Shown here in pieces: positions 19,662 to 28,115 of a stretch of DNA of 64,000 nucleotides. The position numbers were made by a program, and so were the translations under genes. The DNA is from a bacterium (GTDB taxonomy: Bacteria; Planctomycetota; Planctomycetia; Pirellulales; Pirellulaceae), in NCBI GenBank assembly GCA_030430075.1, contig JAUIGN010000010.1:150790-214789 (forward strand), in the 5' to 3' direction. The notes below the pieces were generated by a model. The model made no database searches and had not been told where the DNA came from. It was given only the letters and a program-made list of their open reading frames with translations. Numbering within the stretch: the stretch's first letter is position 1; the number at the start of each line of letters is the position of its first letter.

Positions 19662-21302
19662 ATGACCCATAACTTTGACGCCCGACTCGCGCTCCTTGTC
19701 CTGAGCATGATGGCAGCAGCCGGCTTGCCTGCTCGCGGCGCGGACGACGTGCCGACGCGTGTCGCCCGCGGCGCACGGACGACGCCAGACGCGACGGCGC
19801 CTGCTGCTTTGGAGGTGTCGACCGCGGATTTGCAATTTGCCGTCGACGATCGGGAGTCGACGAGCTACTGGTTGGCGCAAGCGGAAGCGGAAGCGGAAGC
19901 GGCGGACAGCGACGATGAACGAGCGACGGAACCGCCGCCCCAACCTCGCGCCAGCCGTCTGGCACGGGCCGCCGCGAGGCGCCGGCGGAGCACTTATCGT
20001 TTGCCGAGCATGTTCGGGGATTTCTATGGCGGAAGTTCGCTCCAGGTGGGTGTTCGCATGCCGTCCATCGAGATTTCCCAGATGTTCCTGGACAATGTGA
20101 ATGGGATCGACTTCTTTGTCACCAATCAGAATGACGGCTTCGGTGCGGATCCCAACCCGGCCGTCAACATCATCGTGCATCAGGCCAGTCCTACCGGTCC
20201 GGTGATTACGATGAGCAACGGTCCGCGCGCGCCGAACAGCCCGACGGTTGCCTATCCCATCGACGATCCGGCGGCAAGCGGCTTCTTTCCGCCGGAGGCA
20301 CCGGGGCCGGGCACGATTGTCTTCCTGGGCGGCACGGCTTTCTTTGCCGGGGGAGATCCAGCCCAGGCAATTGGCAACGGAGAGAATTGGGGCCTCCAAT
20401 ACAGCCACCAATTCACGCCCGACCCGGTTCTGGTCAACCTGCCGAACGGGGGCGGCGCGGTGCGTCGAATCAAGATTGCGGAGAACAACAGCCCGATTCC
20501 GCGTGATCGATTCATCTTCAACTACAATTTCTTCAACGATGTCTTTACCGGGATTGGCGACGTGAATCGCTATTCGTTCGGCTTCGAGCACACGCTCTGG
20601 AGCGAAAGTAACTCGATCGAAGTGCTATTCCCGATGGCGTCGTCACTGGACGTCGACCAGATCGCCGGCGGCGCACGATCCACCGACACCGAGTTTGGTG
20701 ATCTGACACTCGTCTACAAACACCTGCTCTGGCAGCAGGACGATTTTCTCGTCTCAGGCGGTCTGGGAATGACCGTTCCGACCGGTGACGATGCAGGCAT
20801 CTTCGCGACCACCGGCCGGCAGATTGTCGATCTGCAGCATGAGAGTACGCATATTCTGCCCTTCCTGGCCATGTTGCATACCTACGAGTCCGGTTGGTAT
20901 TGGCAAGCCTTCCTGCAGTTTGATTTCGATGTCAATGGAAATCCGCTGAGAGCGGACACCAGCGGCACTTCACTGCAGCCCGTCGGCGTCCTGCAGGATC
21001 AGTCCCTGATGTTCGTCGATGTGGGCGCCGGCTATTGGTTGACCGACCCCAACGCCGGTACGCCGGCCGTCGCCGCCACCGCGGAACTCCATTGGACCGG
21101 CACACTGCAAGACGCCGACACCGTGAACGCGGACGGCTTGAATGTGACCAGCCTGGTCAACCGCTATGACGTTCTCAACCTATCGCTCGGCGCCAGCGTC
21201 CTCGTAAACGACAGTTTCACCATCCGACCGGCAATGGTGGTGCCGCTGCATGACGATCAATTTGACTACGAAGCGATGGTGCAGATGAACTTCTGGCGCT
21301 AA
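19662..21302 (+). CDS. Putative outer-membrane beta-barrel protein
   Basis: About 546 residues. The ATG at 19662 (a GTG lies two codons earlier) opens a signal peptide (RLALLVLSMMAAAGLPARGAD). A basic, low-complexity stretch follows to about residue 110, then a long beta-rich region with repeated aromatic-ended strands (RYSFGFEHTLWSESNSIEVLF, LVYKHLLWQQDDFLVSGGLG, SGWYWQAFLQFDFDV) and a last strand ending in MNFWR. Strand spacing and the terminal aromatic/Arg suggest an outer-membrane barrel, reminiscent of the MetA-pathway phenol-degradation (PF13557) type, but this is not certain. The function is unknown. It stands alone between the kinase and the convergent moeA gene. Confidence 0.6.
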   Translation: MTHNFDARLALLVLSMMAAAGLPARGADDVPTRVARGARTTPDATAPAALEVSTADLQFAVDDRESTSYWLAQAEAEAEAADSDDERATEPPPQPRASRLARAAARRRRSTYRLPSMFGDFYGGSSLQVGVRMPSIEISQMFLDNVNGIDFFVTNQNDGFGADPNPAVNIIVHQASPTGPVITMSNGPRAPNSPTVAYPIDDPAASGFFPPEAPGPGTIVFLGGTAFFAGGDPAQAIGNGENWGLQYSHQFTPDPVLVNLPNGGGAVRRIKIAENNSPIPRDRFIFNYNFFNDVFTGIGDVNRYSFGFEHTLWSESNSIEVLFPMASSLDVDQIAGGARSTDTEFGDLTLVYKHLLWQQDDFLVSGGLGMTVPTGDDAGIFATTGRQIVDLQHESTHILPFLAMLHTYESGWYWQAFLQFDFDVNGNPLRADTSGTSLQPVGVLQDQSLMFVDVGAGYWLTDPNAGTPAVAATAELHWTGTLQDADTVNADGLNVTSLVNRYDVLNLSLGASVLVNDSFTIRPAMVVPLHDDQFDYEAMVQMNFWR

Positions 21303-21379
21303 CCCGGATCACTGGTGGACGATTCACGATTCACGGCTCGCCACGATTCGAACTCAAGCCCGGCGCAAGTCTGACCAAT

Positions 21380-21494
21380 GCTCGCCGCGGCTCTCAACCA
21401 CGCTCGGCGCGGGTCTCAACCATCCTCGTCGCGGCTCTCAACCACGCTCGGCGCGGGTCTCCGACCCCGCCGAAACCGCCGACCGAAGGTCTCC
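21380..21494. repeat. Dispersed repeat family A, copy 2
   Basis: Four head-to-tail units of 22 bp (21380, 21402, 21424, 21446), alternating GCTCGCCGCGG and GCTCGGCGCGG types, run into the 49-bp core at 21446-21494 (two mismatches to the 12632 core). It lies between the convergent barrel and moeA genes, 77 bp after the barrel stop. No gene is present in 21303-21556. Confidence 0.95.
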
Positions 21495-21556
21495 CCTCCC
21501 GATCGCGTCTTCCATTCTGAGCCACGGTCCGCTGCAATCCCGGCCCGCAGCCCTAC

Positions 21557-22828
21557 CTACGGCAGGACAGCAACATCGATCAGGTCGCCGGCCTGGTAGC
21601 TCCGCTCTTCCTTGGGGAAACAGGCGAGGCAGTTGGCGTGGCTGAGTGTGCGAAGGTCGGCCGATCCTTGCCAGGCGAGAATCTCGACATTTGCGGGCCC
21701 GTCCGGCGGCGAGCTTCCTTCGGCCACTGCGAAGCGGGCGGGGAAGAAGGTGGGTCGACCGCCGCGATGATGATGATCATTGGCCAGGCGTGCTTGTCGA
21801 GTGGCCAATTGATCGGCGTTCCGGCCGCTCAGGCGGGCGATGGCGGGACGGACGAACAGTTCGAAGCAGACCAGGCTGCTGACCGGATTGCCGGGAAGCC
21901 CGAAGACCAGCTTGTCGCCGTCCGCGTTCGGCAGCACGCCGAACCACACCGGCTTTCCCGGTTTGAGGTCGACCTTGTGGAACACCTGTTCGACGCCCAG
22001 CGACTCCAGCACGCTCGGCACCAGATCCAGGACGCCTGCCGAAACGCCTCCCGAGAGGACCAGCACGTCTGACTCAAGGCCTTGGGTAACCAACGTCTGC
22101 AGTTCATCACGGCGGTCCCTGCCGATGCCCAGATCGCAAGGGCGGCCGCCGGCACGCTGGATCAGTGCCCCCAGCATCGGTCCATTGCTGTTACGGATTT
22201 GGCCGGTCGCAGGAACCTCTGCGACCGGAACCAGTTCGTTGCCCGTGGAGAGCACGGCGACGCGCGGCCGGGGCGTCACGGCGGCGTTATCTCGCCCCAC
22301 TTCGGCCAGCAGGCCGACTTCGATCGGACGCAGGAGCGTACCCGCGTGCATGACGGTCTCACCTTTGGCAAGTGACGCGGCGCGGCGCATGATGTTCTGC
22401 CCGGCCCGCACCTGCGACGCCGTGATGCGGACTGCGGACGGCGCGCCGCCGGTCGCATCCATCGCGCTGGCCGTTGCCGTCGCGTCGACCGGCGTCGTTT
22501 GCTCGACCATCACCACCGCATCCGCGCCGGCCGGGATCGGCGCCCCGGTCATGATGCGCGTCGCCGCTCCCTGCGAAACGGCCTGCGTTGGATTGCCGCC
22601 GGCGGTCACTTCTTCAATGACCGACAGCACCGTGTTTGCACCGTTGAAATCAGCGCTGCGAAGGGCGTAGCCGTCCATCAGCGCCTTGTCGTGAGGCGGA
22701 GAATCGATGTCGCTGGTGATCTCCTCGGCCAACACATGCCCGAGCGTCTCGGCGAGGGCGAGACGCGCGGCCTGCCTGGCGGGCACGCGTTGCAGGACCA
22801 ATTGCAGAGCTTGTTGGACGTCGATCAT
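21557..22828 (-). CDS. moeA: Molybdopterin molybdenumtransferase MoeA
   Basis: About 423 residues, the normal length. MoeA inserts molybdate into adenylylated molybdopterin in the last step of molybdenum cofactor synthesis, in the cytoplasm. Visible family segments: the N-terminal DIDSPPHDKALMDGYALRSADF (active-site loop), the MTGAPIPAGADAVVMVEQT motif, VAVLSTGNELVPV, the PGKPVWFGVLPN loop, and GLPGNPVSSLVCFELFVRP. The C-terminal beta domain (about 340-423) is complete. Start ATG at 22828. The next gene upstream on the same strand is the TrpG/PabA-type amidotransferase (115 bp away); no other cofactor genes are nearby. Confidence 0.95.
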   Translation of the reverse strand: MIDVQQALQLVLQRVPARQAARLALAETLGHVLAEEITSDIDSPPHDKALMDGYALRSADFNGANTVLSVIEEVTAGGNPTQAVSQGAATRIMTGAPIPAGADAVVMVEQTTPVDATATASAMDATGGAPSAVRITASQVRAGQNIMRRAASLAKGETVMHAGTLLRPIEVGLLAEVGRDNAAVTPRPRVAVLSTGNELVPVAEVPATGQIRNSNGPMLGALIQRAGGRPCDLGIGRDRRDELQTLVTQGLESDVLVLSGGVSAGVLDLVPSVLESLGVEQVFHKVDLKPGKPVWFGVLPNADGDKLVFGLPGNPVSSLVCFELFVRPAIARLSGRNADQLATRQARLANDHHHRGGRPTFFPARFAVAEGSSPPDGPANVEILAWQGSADLRTLSHANCLACFPKEERSYQAGDLIDVAVLP

Positions 22829-22943
22829 GCGGTTCCGTGCGTCGCCGGCGGGAGGCCAATAGGCGTTGAAGGTGAACGGGCGGCTCGACCAGTCGGCGGA
22901 ACAACTCGCCGGCCGGCTCTCCGAACGGGCTGCGGTGCGCGCC

Positions 22944-23540
<597 letters not shown>

Positions 23541-23907
23541 CGCCGTATTCTAGTCGCCTCCCCCGTTGCCCGCTATGGGAACGCATTGCCGGCAGTGGTA
23601 CACTTCCCCGTCATTTGCGTTGTTGCGTTGGTCCGGTCGCGAGTCGCCCCGTTGGCGGCAAGCCCAGGGACGACCGGCGAGCGACAGCACGGCAGGCTGG
23701 GCGATGACTGCGACGCTCGCCAGCGATTGCGGCCGCTGCGGCGGAGGTGGTCCGTCCTGCCCATCGACCGACGTGGCAGAGACGCACCCGAGGCGGGAAC
23801 GCGCCAAAAACGGGTTCGCTCGTGCCGGTCGCTCGCCAAACGATTGTGCGCCGTCCGCGCATCTCACACCCGATGACTCGAGCGTTCCTATTGGCAGCAG
23901 ACGACCC
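23541..23907. other. Divergent intergenic region, no gene seen
   Basis: 367 bp between the amidotransferase (minus) and the methyltransferase (plus). Open frames across it are Arg-rich shadows without family signal. It must hold the promoters of both genes; no clear -35/-10 pair or hairpin was picked out. Confidence 0.5.
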
Positions 23908-25461
23908 ATGAGCACCGACCGGACCCAGATCAGCGATTACGACGCGGTTGACTTCCCGAGCCTTCCGTTTGCTGCCTCGCATCCGGACCGCCTGGCGACG
24001 CAGGGCCTGCTGTTCGGTATGGAACCTGCCGATACCGAGCATTGTCGCGTCCTGGAAATCGGCTGCGGCGCGGGGGGCAACGTTTTGCCGATGGCGGCTG
24101 GGTTGCCGGAAAGCCAGTTTGTCGCCATCGATCTCTCAGAATCTCAGATTGCCCAAGCCCGGCAGGTTGCGGAAGCGGTCGAGCTGACCAATGTGACACT
24201 GAAGGCCGTTGATCTGATTGACCTCGATTCCAACCTGGGCACATTCGACTACATCATCTGTCACGGCGTCTATTCCTGGACCACGGAGGCGGCGCGGGAA
24301 AAGATTCTGACACTCTGCAAGGAGATGCTGGCGCCGCAGGGAATCGCCTACGTCAACTACAACACCTATCCCGGCTGGCACGTGCAGGGCATGGTCCGCG
24401 ACATGATCAGCTACCATGCGAACCAGTTCGACGATCCGCAGCAACGTACCTCGCAAGCCCGTGCCATGATCAACTTTCTGGAGACGGCGCTGGGGGGCGA
24501 CCAATCGTTGTACAGCCAGCTCCTGCGGACGGAACTGCAGGCGTGCCGGTCCTACTCGGATGGCTTTCTGTTCCACTCGCAACTCAATGTGGTCAATCAT
24601 CCCTGCTATTTGCACGACTTTGTCCGCCGCGCCGAACGGGCAGGGTTACAGTACCTGGGAGACGCCGATCTCGCACAAATGTGGGCAGGCATGCTGCCAG
24701 CCGAATCGCAGCAGGCGCTCCGCAGCATCTCCCGAAGCACCGTCGACTTCGAGCAACATCTTGATTTCCTTCGCAATACGATGTCCCGGCGCAGCCTGCT
24801 CTGCCATCCGGACGTCGAGCTCGATCGAACTCTGCGAGTTGCTTCGCTGCAGAACCTCTTCGTGGCCTCCAACCTGCATGCCGATGCCGGTTCGCCGGAT
24901 TCGGCAGCCGCCGTTACGTTTCGCGCCCCGGACGGTCGCTCCGTCGCCACCGCCAACCCCGGCTTCCAAGCGGCGATGCACTATTTGTCGCAGCAATGGC
25001 CGGTGGCTGTCAGGTTTGATGAACTAGGACACGTCGTCGCGGCCGGCGCATCTCACAACGGTCAGTGGCAGGAAGACTTGCTCAACTGCATCGCTGCGGG
25101 AGTCGTGGAACTGCGCCAGCGTGTGCCTGCCTGCGCCCGCCACGTCTCGGAGACGCCGCGAGCGACGCGACTTGCCCGCTACCAGGCCGAACAGGGCGGC
25201 TTCATTGCCGATCTGCGGCATCACGCCAGGCGGCTCGACGACCTCGATCGCACACTCCTGGCGCACCTGGATGGCCAACACGATGTGGCCGCCCTGGCGA
25301 AACGCCTGCGACAGGCGATCACTTCCGGAAAGCTCAAATCAACCCAAGATGCCACGCCAAACTCACCAGCCGACGATGAGGCGACCGTCCACTCAGCCCT
25401 CAAACGGCTCGCCAACCACGCACTCCTCCTGCATCAAGACATGCGCGACATGTCCGGCTGA
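23908..25461 (+). CDS. Class I SAM-dependent methyltransferase with regulatory domain
   Basis: About 517 residues. The N-terminal Rossmann methyltransferase has motif I (LEIGCGAGGNVLPMAAGLP, residues about 48-66), the acidic end of strand 2 in FVAIDLSESQIAQA, and a strand-4 motif FDYIICHGVYSWT. Residues about 220-300 (HPCYLHDFVRRAERAGLQYLG) match the methyltransferase regulatory domain found in this protein type. The C-terminal 200 residues are helical, of unknown role, resembling winged-helix tails of the same family. Substrate unknown. The ATG at 23908 (MSTDRTQISDYDAVDFP) is preferred: the frame is open for a further 114 codons upstream, but that stretch is atypical. Confidence 0.85.
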   Translation: MSTDRTQISDYDAVDFPSLPFAASHPDRLATQGLLFGMEPADTEHCRVLEIGCGAGGNVLPMAAGLPESQFVAIDLSESQIAQARQVAEAVELTNVTLKAVDLIDLDSNLGTFDYIICHGVYSWTTEAAREKILTLCKEMLAPQGIAYVNYNTYPGWHVQGMVRDMISYHANQFDDPQQRTSQARAMINFLETALGGDQSLYSQLLRTELQACRSYSDGFLFHSQLNVVNHPCYLHDFVRRAERAGLQYLGDADLAQMWAGMLPAESQQALRSISRSTVDFEQHLDFLRNTMSRRSLLCHPDVELDRTLRVASLQNLFVASNLHADAGSPDSAAAVTFRAPDGRSVATANPGFQAAMHYLSQQWPVAVRFDELGHVVAAGASHNGQWQEDLLNCIAAGVVELRQRVPACARHVSETPRATRLARYQAEQGGFIADLRHHARRLDDLDRTLLAHLDGQHDVAALAKRLRQAITSGKLKSTQDATPNSPADDEATVHSALKRLANHALLLHQDMRDMSG

Positions 25462-25543
25462 CCGGTAGAGGGCTGGAGACATGGCCAGGCGAGGGTTGCG
25501 CCGTTGCATTGGCGATGGATGACTCGAGGGAAACGGGGGGATT

Positions 25544-25695
25544 GGAGACCTTCGGTCGGCGGTTTCGGCGGGGTCAGAGACCCGCGCCGAGCCATACTTG
25601 GAGACCCGCGCCGAGCCATACTTGGAGACCCGCGCCGAGCTATAATTGGAGACCCGCGCCGAGCGTTGTGCGGGATCCGCGCCGAGCGTTGTGCG
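25544..25695. repeat. Dispersed repeat family A, copy 3 (inverted), with 24-bp tandem units
   Basis: The 49-bp core lies here in inverted orientation (25544-25592, one mismatch to the 12632 core after reverse complement). It continues into 24-bp tandem units starting at 25577, 25601, 25625 and 25649 (GAGACCCGCGCCGAGC plus a variable eight bases), then a 23-bp decayed unit to 25695. The element fills most of the 315-bp gap 25462-25776 between convergent genes. No gene is seen there. Confidence 0.95.
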
Positions 25696-25776
25696 GGATC
25701 CGTGGTAAGCGGATGTTGTGACCCGTGGCGAGCCAGTGATGGGTGGTCGACGTCGACCTGTCCCTTGCCTCGGCGA

Positions 25777-26955
25777 TCAGGCGGCGGAGGCGCTGCGGTG
25801 GGTGAAGAACTCGCTCAGGCGCGCGACAACCCGCTGTTGTTCGGCTTCCGTCAGGCCGGGGAAGATCGGCAGGTTGAGGATTTCTTCGGCGGCCCGTTCG
25901 GATTCAGGCAAGCTCCCTTTGCTGTAGCCGAGCGACTCGAAGCAGACCTGCAGGTGGAGCGGGACAGGATAGTAGATTTCCGAACCGACCTGGCCCTCGG
26001 CGAGCCACGTTCGCAGCGCATCGCGTTGGCCGTCGGGTACGCGGACCGAATACTGGTTCCAGACGTGCCGCGAACCGGGATGGCTCGCCGGCAACTGCAG
26101 TTGGTCGGTGAGCCCCGCCTCCAAGAGCAACTGCCCATAGCGGGCCGCGTTCTTTTGGCGTGCCTCGGTCCAGCAATCCAGATGCTGTAACTTGACTCGC
26201 AGCATCGCCGCCTGAATCGTATCCAGGCGACTATTGATCCCCACCACCTGATGATAGTAGCGGGGTTGCATGCCATGCGAGGCGTAAAGGCGAAGCTGTT
26301 GCGCGAATTCGCCATCGTTGGTGGTCAGCATTCCCCCGTCACCACAGCCGCCCAGGTTCTTGGTCGGGTAAAAGCTGATGCAGCCGACGTCACCCCAGGA
26401 ACCGGCGGCGCGGCCTTCGTAGGCTGCCCCGATGGCCTGTGCCGCATCTTCGATCACGCGCAACCCATGCTTCTGGGCAATGGCGCAGATGGCCGGCATG
26501 TCAGCGCATTGGCCAAACAGGTGGACGGGGAGGATCGCTTTAGTTCGTGGAGTCACCGCGGCCTCGATCGCCGCGGGATCGATGTTGTAGCTGACCGGGT
26601 CGATGTCCGCAAAGACAATCTTGGCACCGAGCCGCCACACCGCGCTGGCCGTGGCAAAAAACGTGAAGCTTGGCAGAATCACCTCGTCACCGGCGCCGAT
26701 TTCCATCGCCATCAGGGCCAGCAGCAGTGCGTCGCTTCCAGAGGCACAACCCACGGCGTGTTCCGTATGCGAGTATGCGGCGATTTCCCGTTCCAGTTCC
26801 GTCACATCGGGGCCATGCAGGAAGCGGCCGGAATCGTAGACGTCGGCCACGGCTGCTAGCATCTCCTCGCGCAGCGGTTGATTGTCACGGCTGACGTCAA
26901 GCAGCGGAACCGATGGTTGATTGGTATTGGCGGCAGATTCAGACGAGTTGGACAT
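25777..26955 (-). CDS. DegT/DnrJ/EryC1/StrS family aminotransferase
   Basis: PLP-dependent sugar aminotransferase of about 392 residues. It moves an amino group from glutamate to a keto-sugar nucleotide for surface polysaccharide or glycan synthesis. Visible: VPLLDVSRDNQPLREEM start, SGRFLHGPDVTELE, GCASGSDALLLALMA, DEVILPSFTFFATASAV, the IEDAAQAIGA aspartate that binds the PLP ring nitrogen, and Lys in FYPTKNLGGCGDGGM that forms the Schiff base. The C-terminal half has the usual YYHQVVGINSRLDTIQAAML. The ATG at 26955 gives a normal N-terminus; 33 further codons upstream are open but unlike the family. It stands apart from other sugar genes. Confidence 0.93.
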   Translation of the reverse strand: MSNSSESAANTNQPSVPLLDVSRDNQPLREEMLAAVADVYDSGRFLHGPDVTELEREIAAYSHTEHAVGCASGSDALLLALMAMEIGAGDEVILPSFTFFATASAVWRLGAKIVFADIDPVSYNIDPAAIEAAVTPRTKAILPVHLFGQCADMPAICAIAQKHGLRVIEDAAQAIGAAYEGRAAGSWGDVGCISFYPTKNLGGCGDGGMLTTNDGEFAQQLRLYASHGMQPRYYHQVVGINSRLDTIQAAMLRVKLQHLDCWTEARQKNAARYGQLLLEAGLTDQLQLPASHPGSRHVWNQYSVRVPDGQRDALRTWLAEGQVGSEIYYPVPLHLQVCFESLGYSKGSLPESERAAEEILNLPIFPGLTEAEQQRVVARLSEFFTHRSASAA

Positions 26956-27189
26956 GGTTTTCGCCGAGATAAGTGGGTGCACTGGCTGAGATACCTCGCG
27001 GTTCGGCGATGCACATCCGATGGTTGCCGCGAGCGGACGGTCCTTGTGCATCACGATCCGTGTGAGTCAAGGTGCGGGAGAATAGAATCGCGGCGGTGAT
27101 CTCGTCAAGGTCGTTCGGCCGACCGAGCAAACGACGCGCATTTCTCGCTTCCTTGTGGCCCCGAAAGACGTCTCGTCGCCAACCGGGCT

Positions 27190-28038
27190 TCAAGGCCGTT
27201 CGACGAGCCGAATGGCGAGGCCCCGAAAGAGCATCGAAAAATTCTCCCGCGACCACCGTTCCTGGCCATAGCCCGGTGCGGGGTCCGCCACGATCAATCC
27301 TGAAGGCGTCGTGGTACCAACAAAGACGACGGAATGATCAACACCCGGTATCCAGCCCCATTCCCGCCTCAACTCCAGCGAGGAATCCTTGGCGTCCAGT
27401 CCGACACTGATGATCGCCGGCTCCCGCATCGCCAGCACGTCGGCGGGTTCGCATTCGATCACTTCCACATGCAGCGGCGTGCCGGCCGTCTTGAGCTTCA
27501 GACCCCGGTAGAGGCCGACCCAGGTCGTCCCTTCCCGTGTCAGGCAAAGATCGGCCATCTCCTGTTCGGTCGTCGTGATGCCGTGCAGCCGCAGCAACGT
27601 CGCAGCACAGGCAGGCGAACAGGTTTGGGGGGTCGACTGGACGCAGGTCTGGTTGGCATCCCACCAGTCGTTGCATTCGGGCGGTGTGCCAATCAATGGG
27701 GCAATTGCCGAGTAACCGGCGGCTGACATCAGGGCGGTCACCGCCAGCGTCTTGCGGACCCAGTGGCCCGGAATTCTCCGCCAGGCCAGCCCGCCCAGGA
27801 ACCCGGCCGCGATGGGAAACCAGTTTCCCACCACGACCAGGTTGGAAAACGGCAGCCACCTGGCCATGCGGATGTTATCCCAGGCGAAGAGGATGTAACC
27901 GTACATGCCGACCAACAGCACGAAGGCGGCGAGATCGGCGGCGCTTCGGGGGACCGATCGCGAAACCACGCACGCCAACCAGAAGGCGGTGACCGACAGC
28001 CCTCCGATAATGGCGAGTCCCACGTAGAGATCAACCAA
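27190..28038 (-). CDS. Membrane protein with C39-like cysteine peptidase domain
   Basis: About 282 residues. Three or four transmembrane helices (about 5-25, 34-55, 66-86, 98-116) precede a C39-like peptidase domain. The latter shows Gln138 and Cys140 in TPQTCSPACAATLLR, His235 in GVDHSVVFVG and Asp252 in IVADPAPG, the usual Gln/Cys/His/Asp set of papain-like C39 enzymes. Such enzymes usually cleave double-glycine leaders inside ABC exporters, but no ABC domain is present here, so the substrate is unknown. The start is a TTG at 28038, supported by GAGGAG seven bases before it. Neighbours give no functional hint. Confidence 0.75.
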   Translation of the reverse strand: MVDLYVGLAIIGGLSVTAFWLACVVSRSVPRSAADLAAFVLLVGMYGYILFAWDNIRMARWLPFSNLVVVGNWFPIAAGFLGGLAWRRIPGHWVRKTLAVTALMSAAGYSAIAPLIGTPPECNDWWDANQTCVQSTPQTCSPACAATLLRLHGITTTEQEMADLCLTREGTTWVGLYRGLKLKTAGTPLHVEVIECEPADVLAMREPAIISVGLDAKDSSLELRREWGWIPGVDHSVVFVGTTTPSGLIVADPAPGYGQERWSRENFSMLFRGLAIRLVERP

Positions 28039-28115
28039 GCGACAACTCCTCGCTTGAATTCCTTCGAATCAGGCCTGCCAGGCGAGCGGCGGCGTGTGGC
28101 GTCAAGCGTCCGCCG

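Noticed and set aside
19557..20591. Minus-strand open frame of about 340 codons
   Set aside because: Antisense to the putative barrel gene, which has a signal peptide and beta pattern; the antisense product looks random.
25504..25721. Small repetitive proteins such as one with repeated RPAPS units across the repeat A sites
   Set aside because: The repeats read through in several frames at every copy, in both orientations; they are intergenic DNA elements, not genes.
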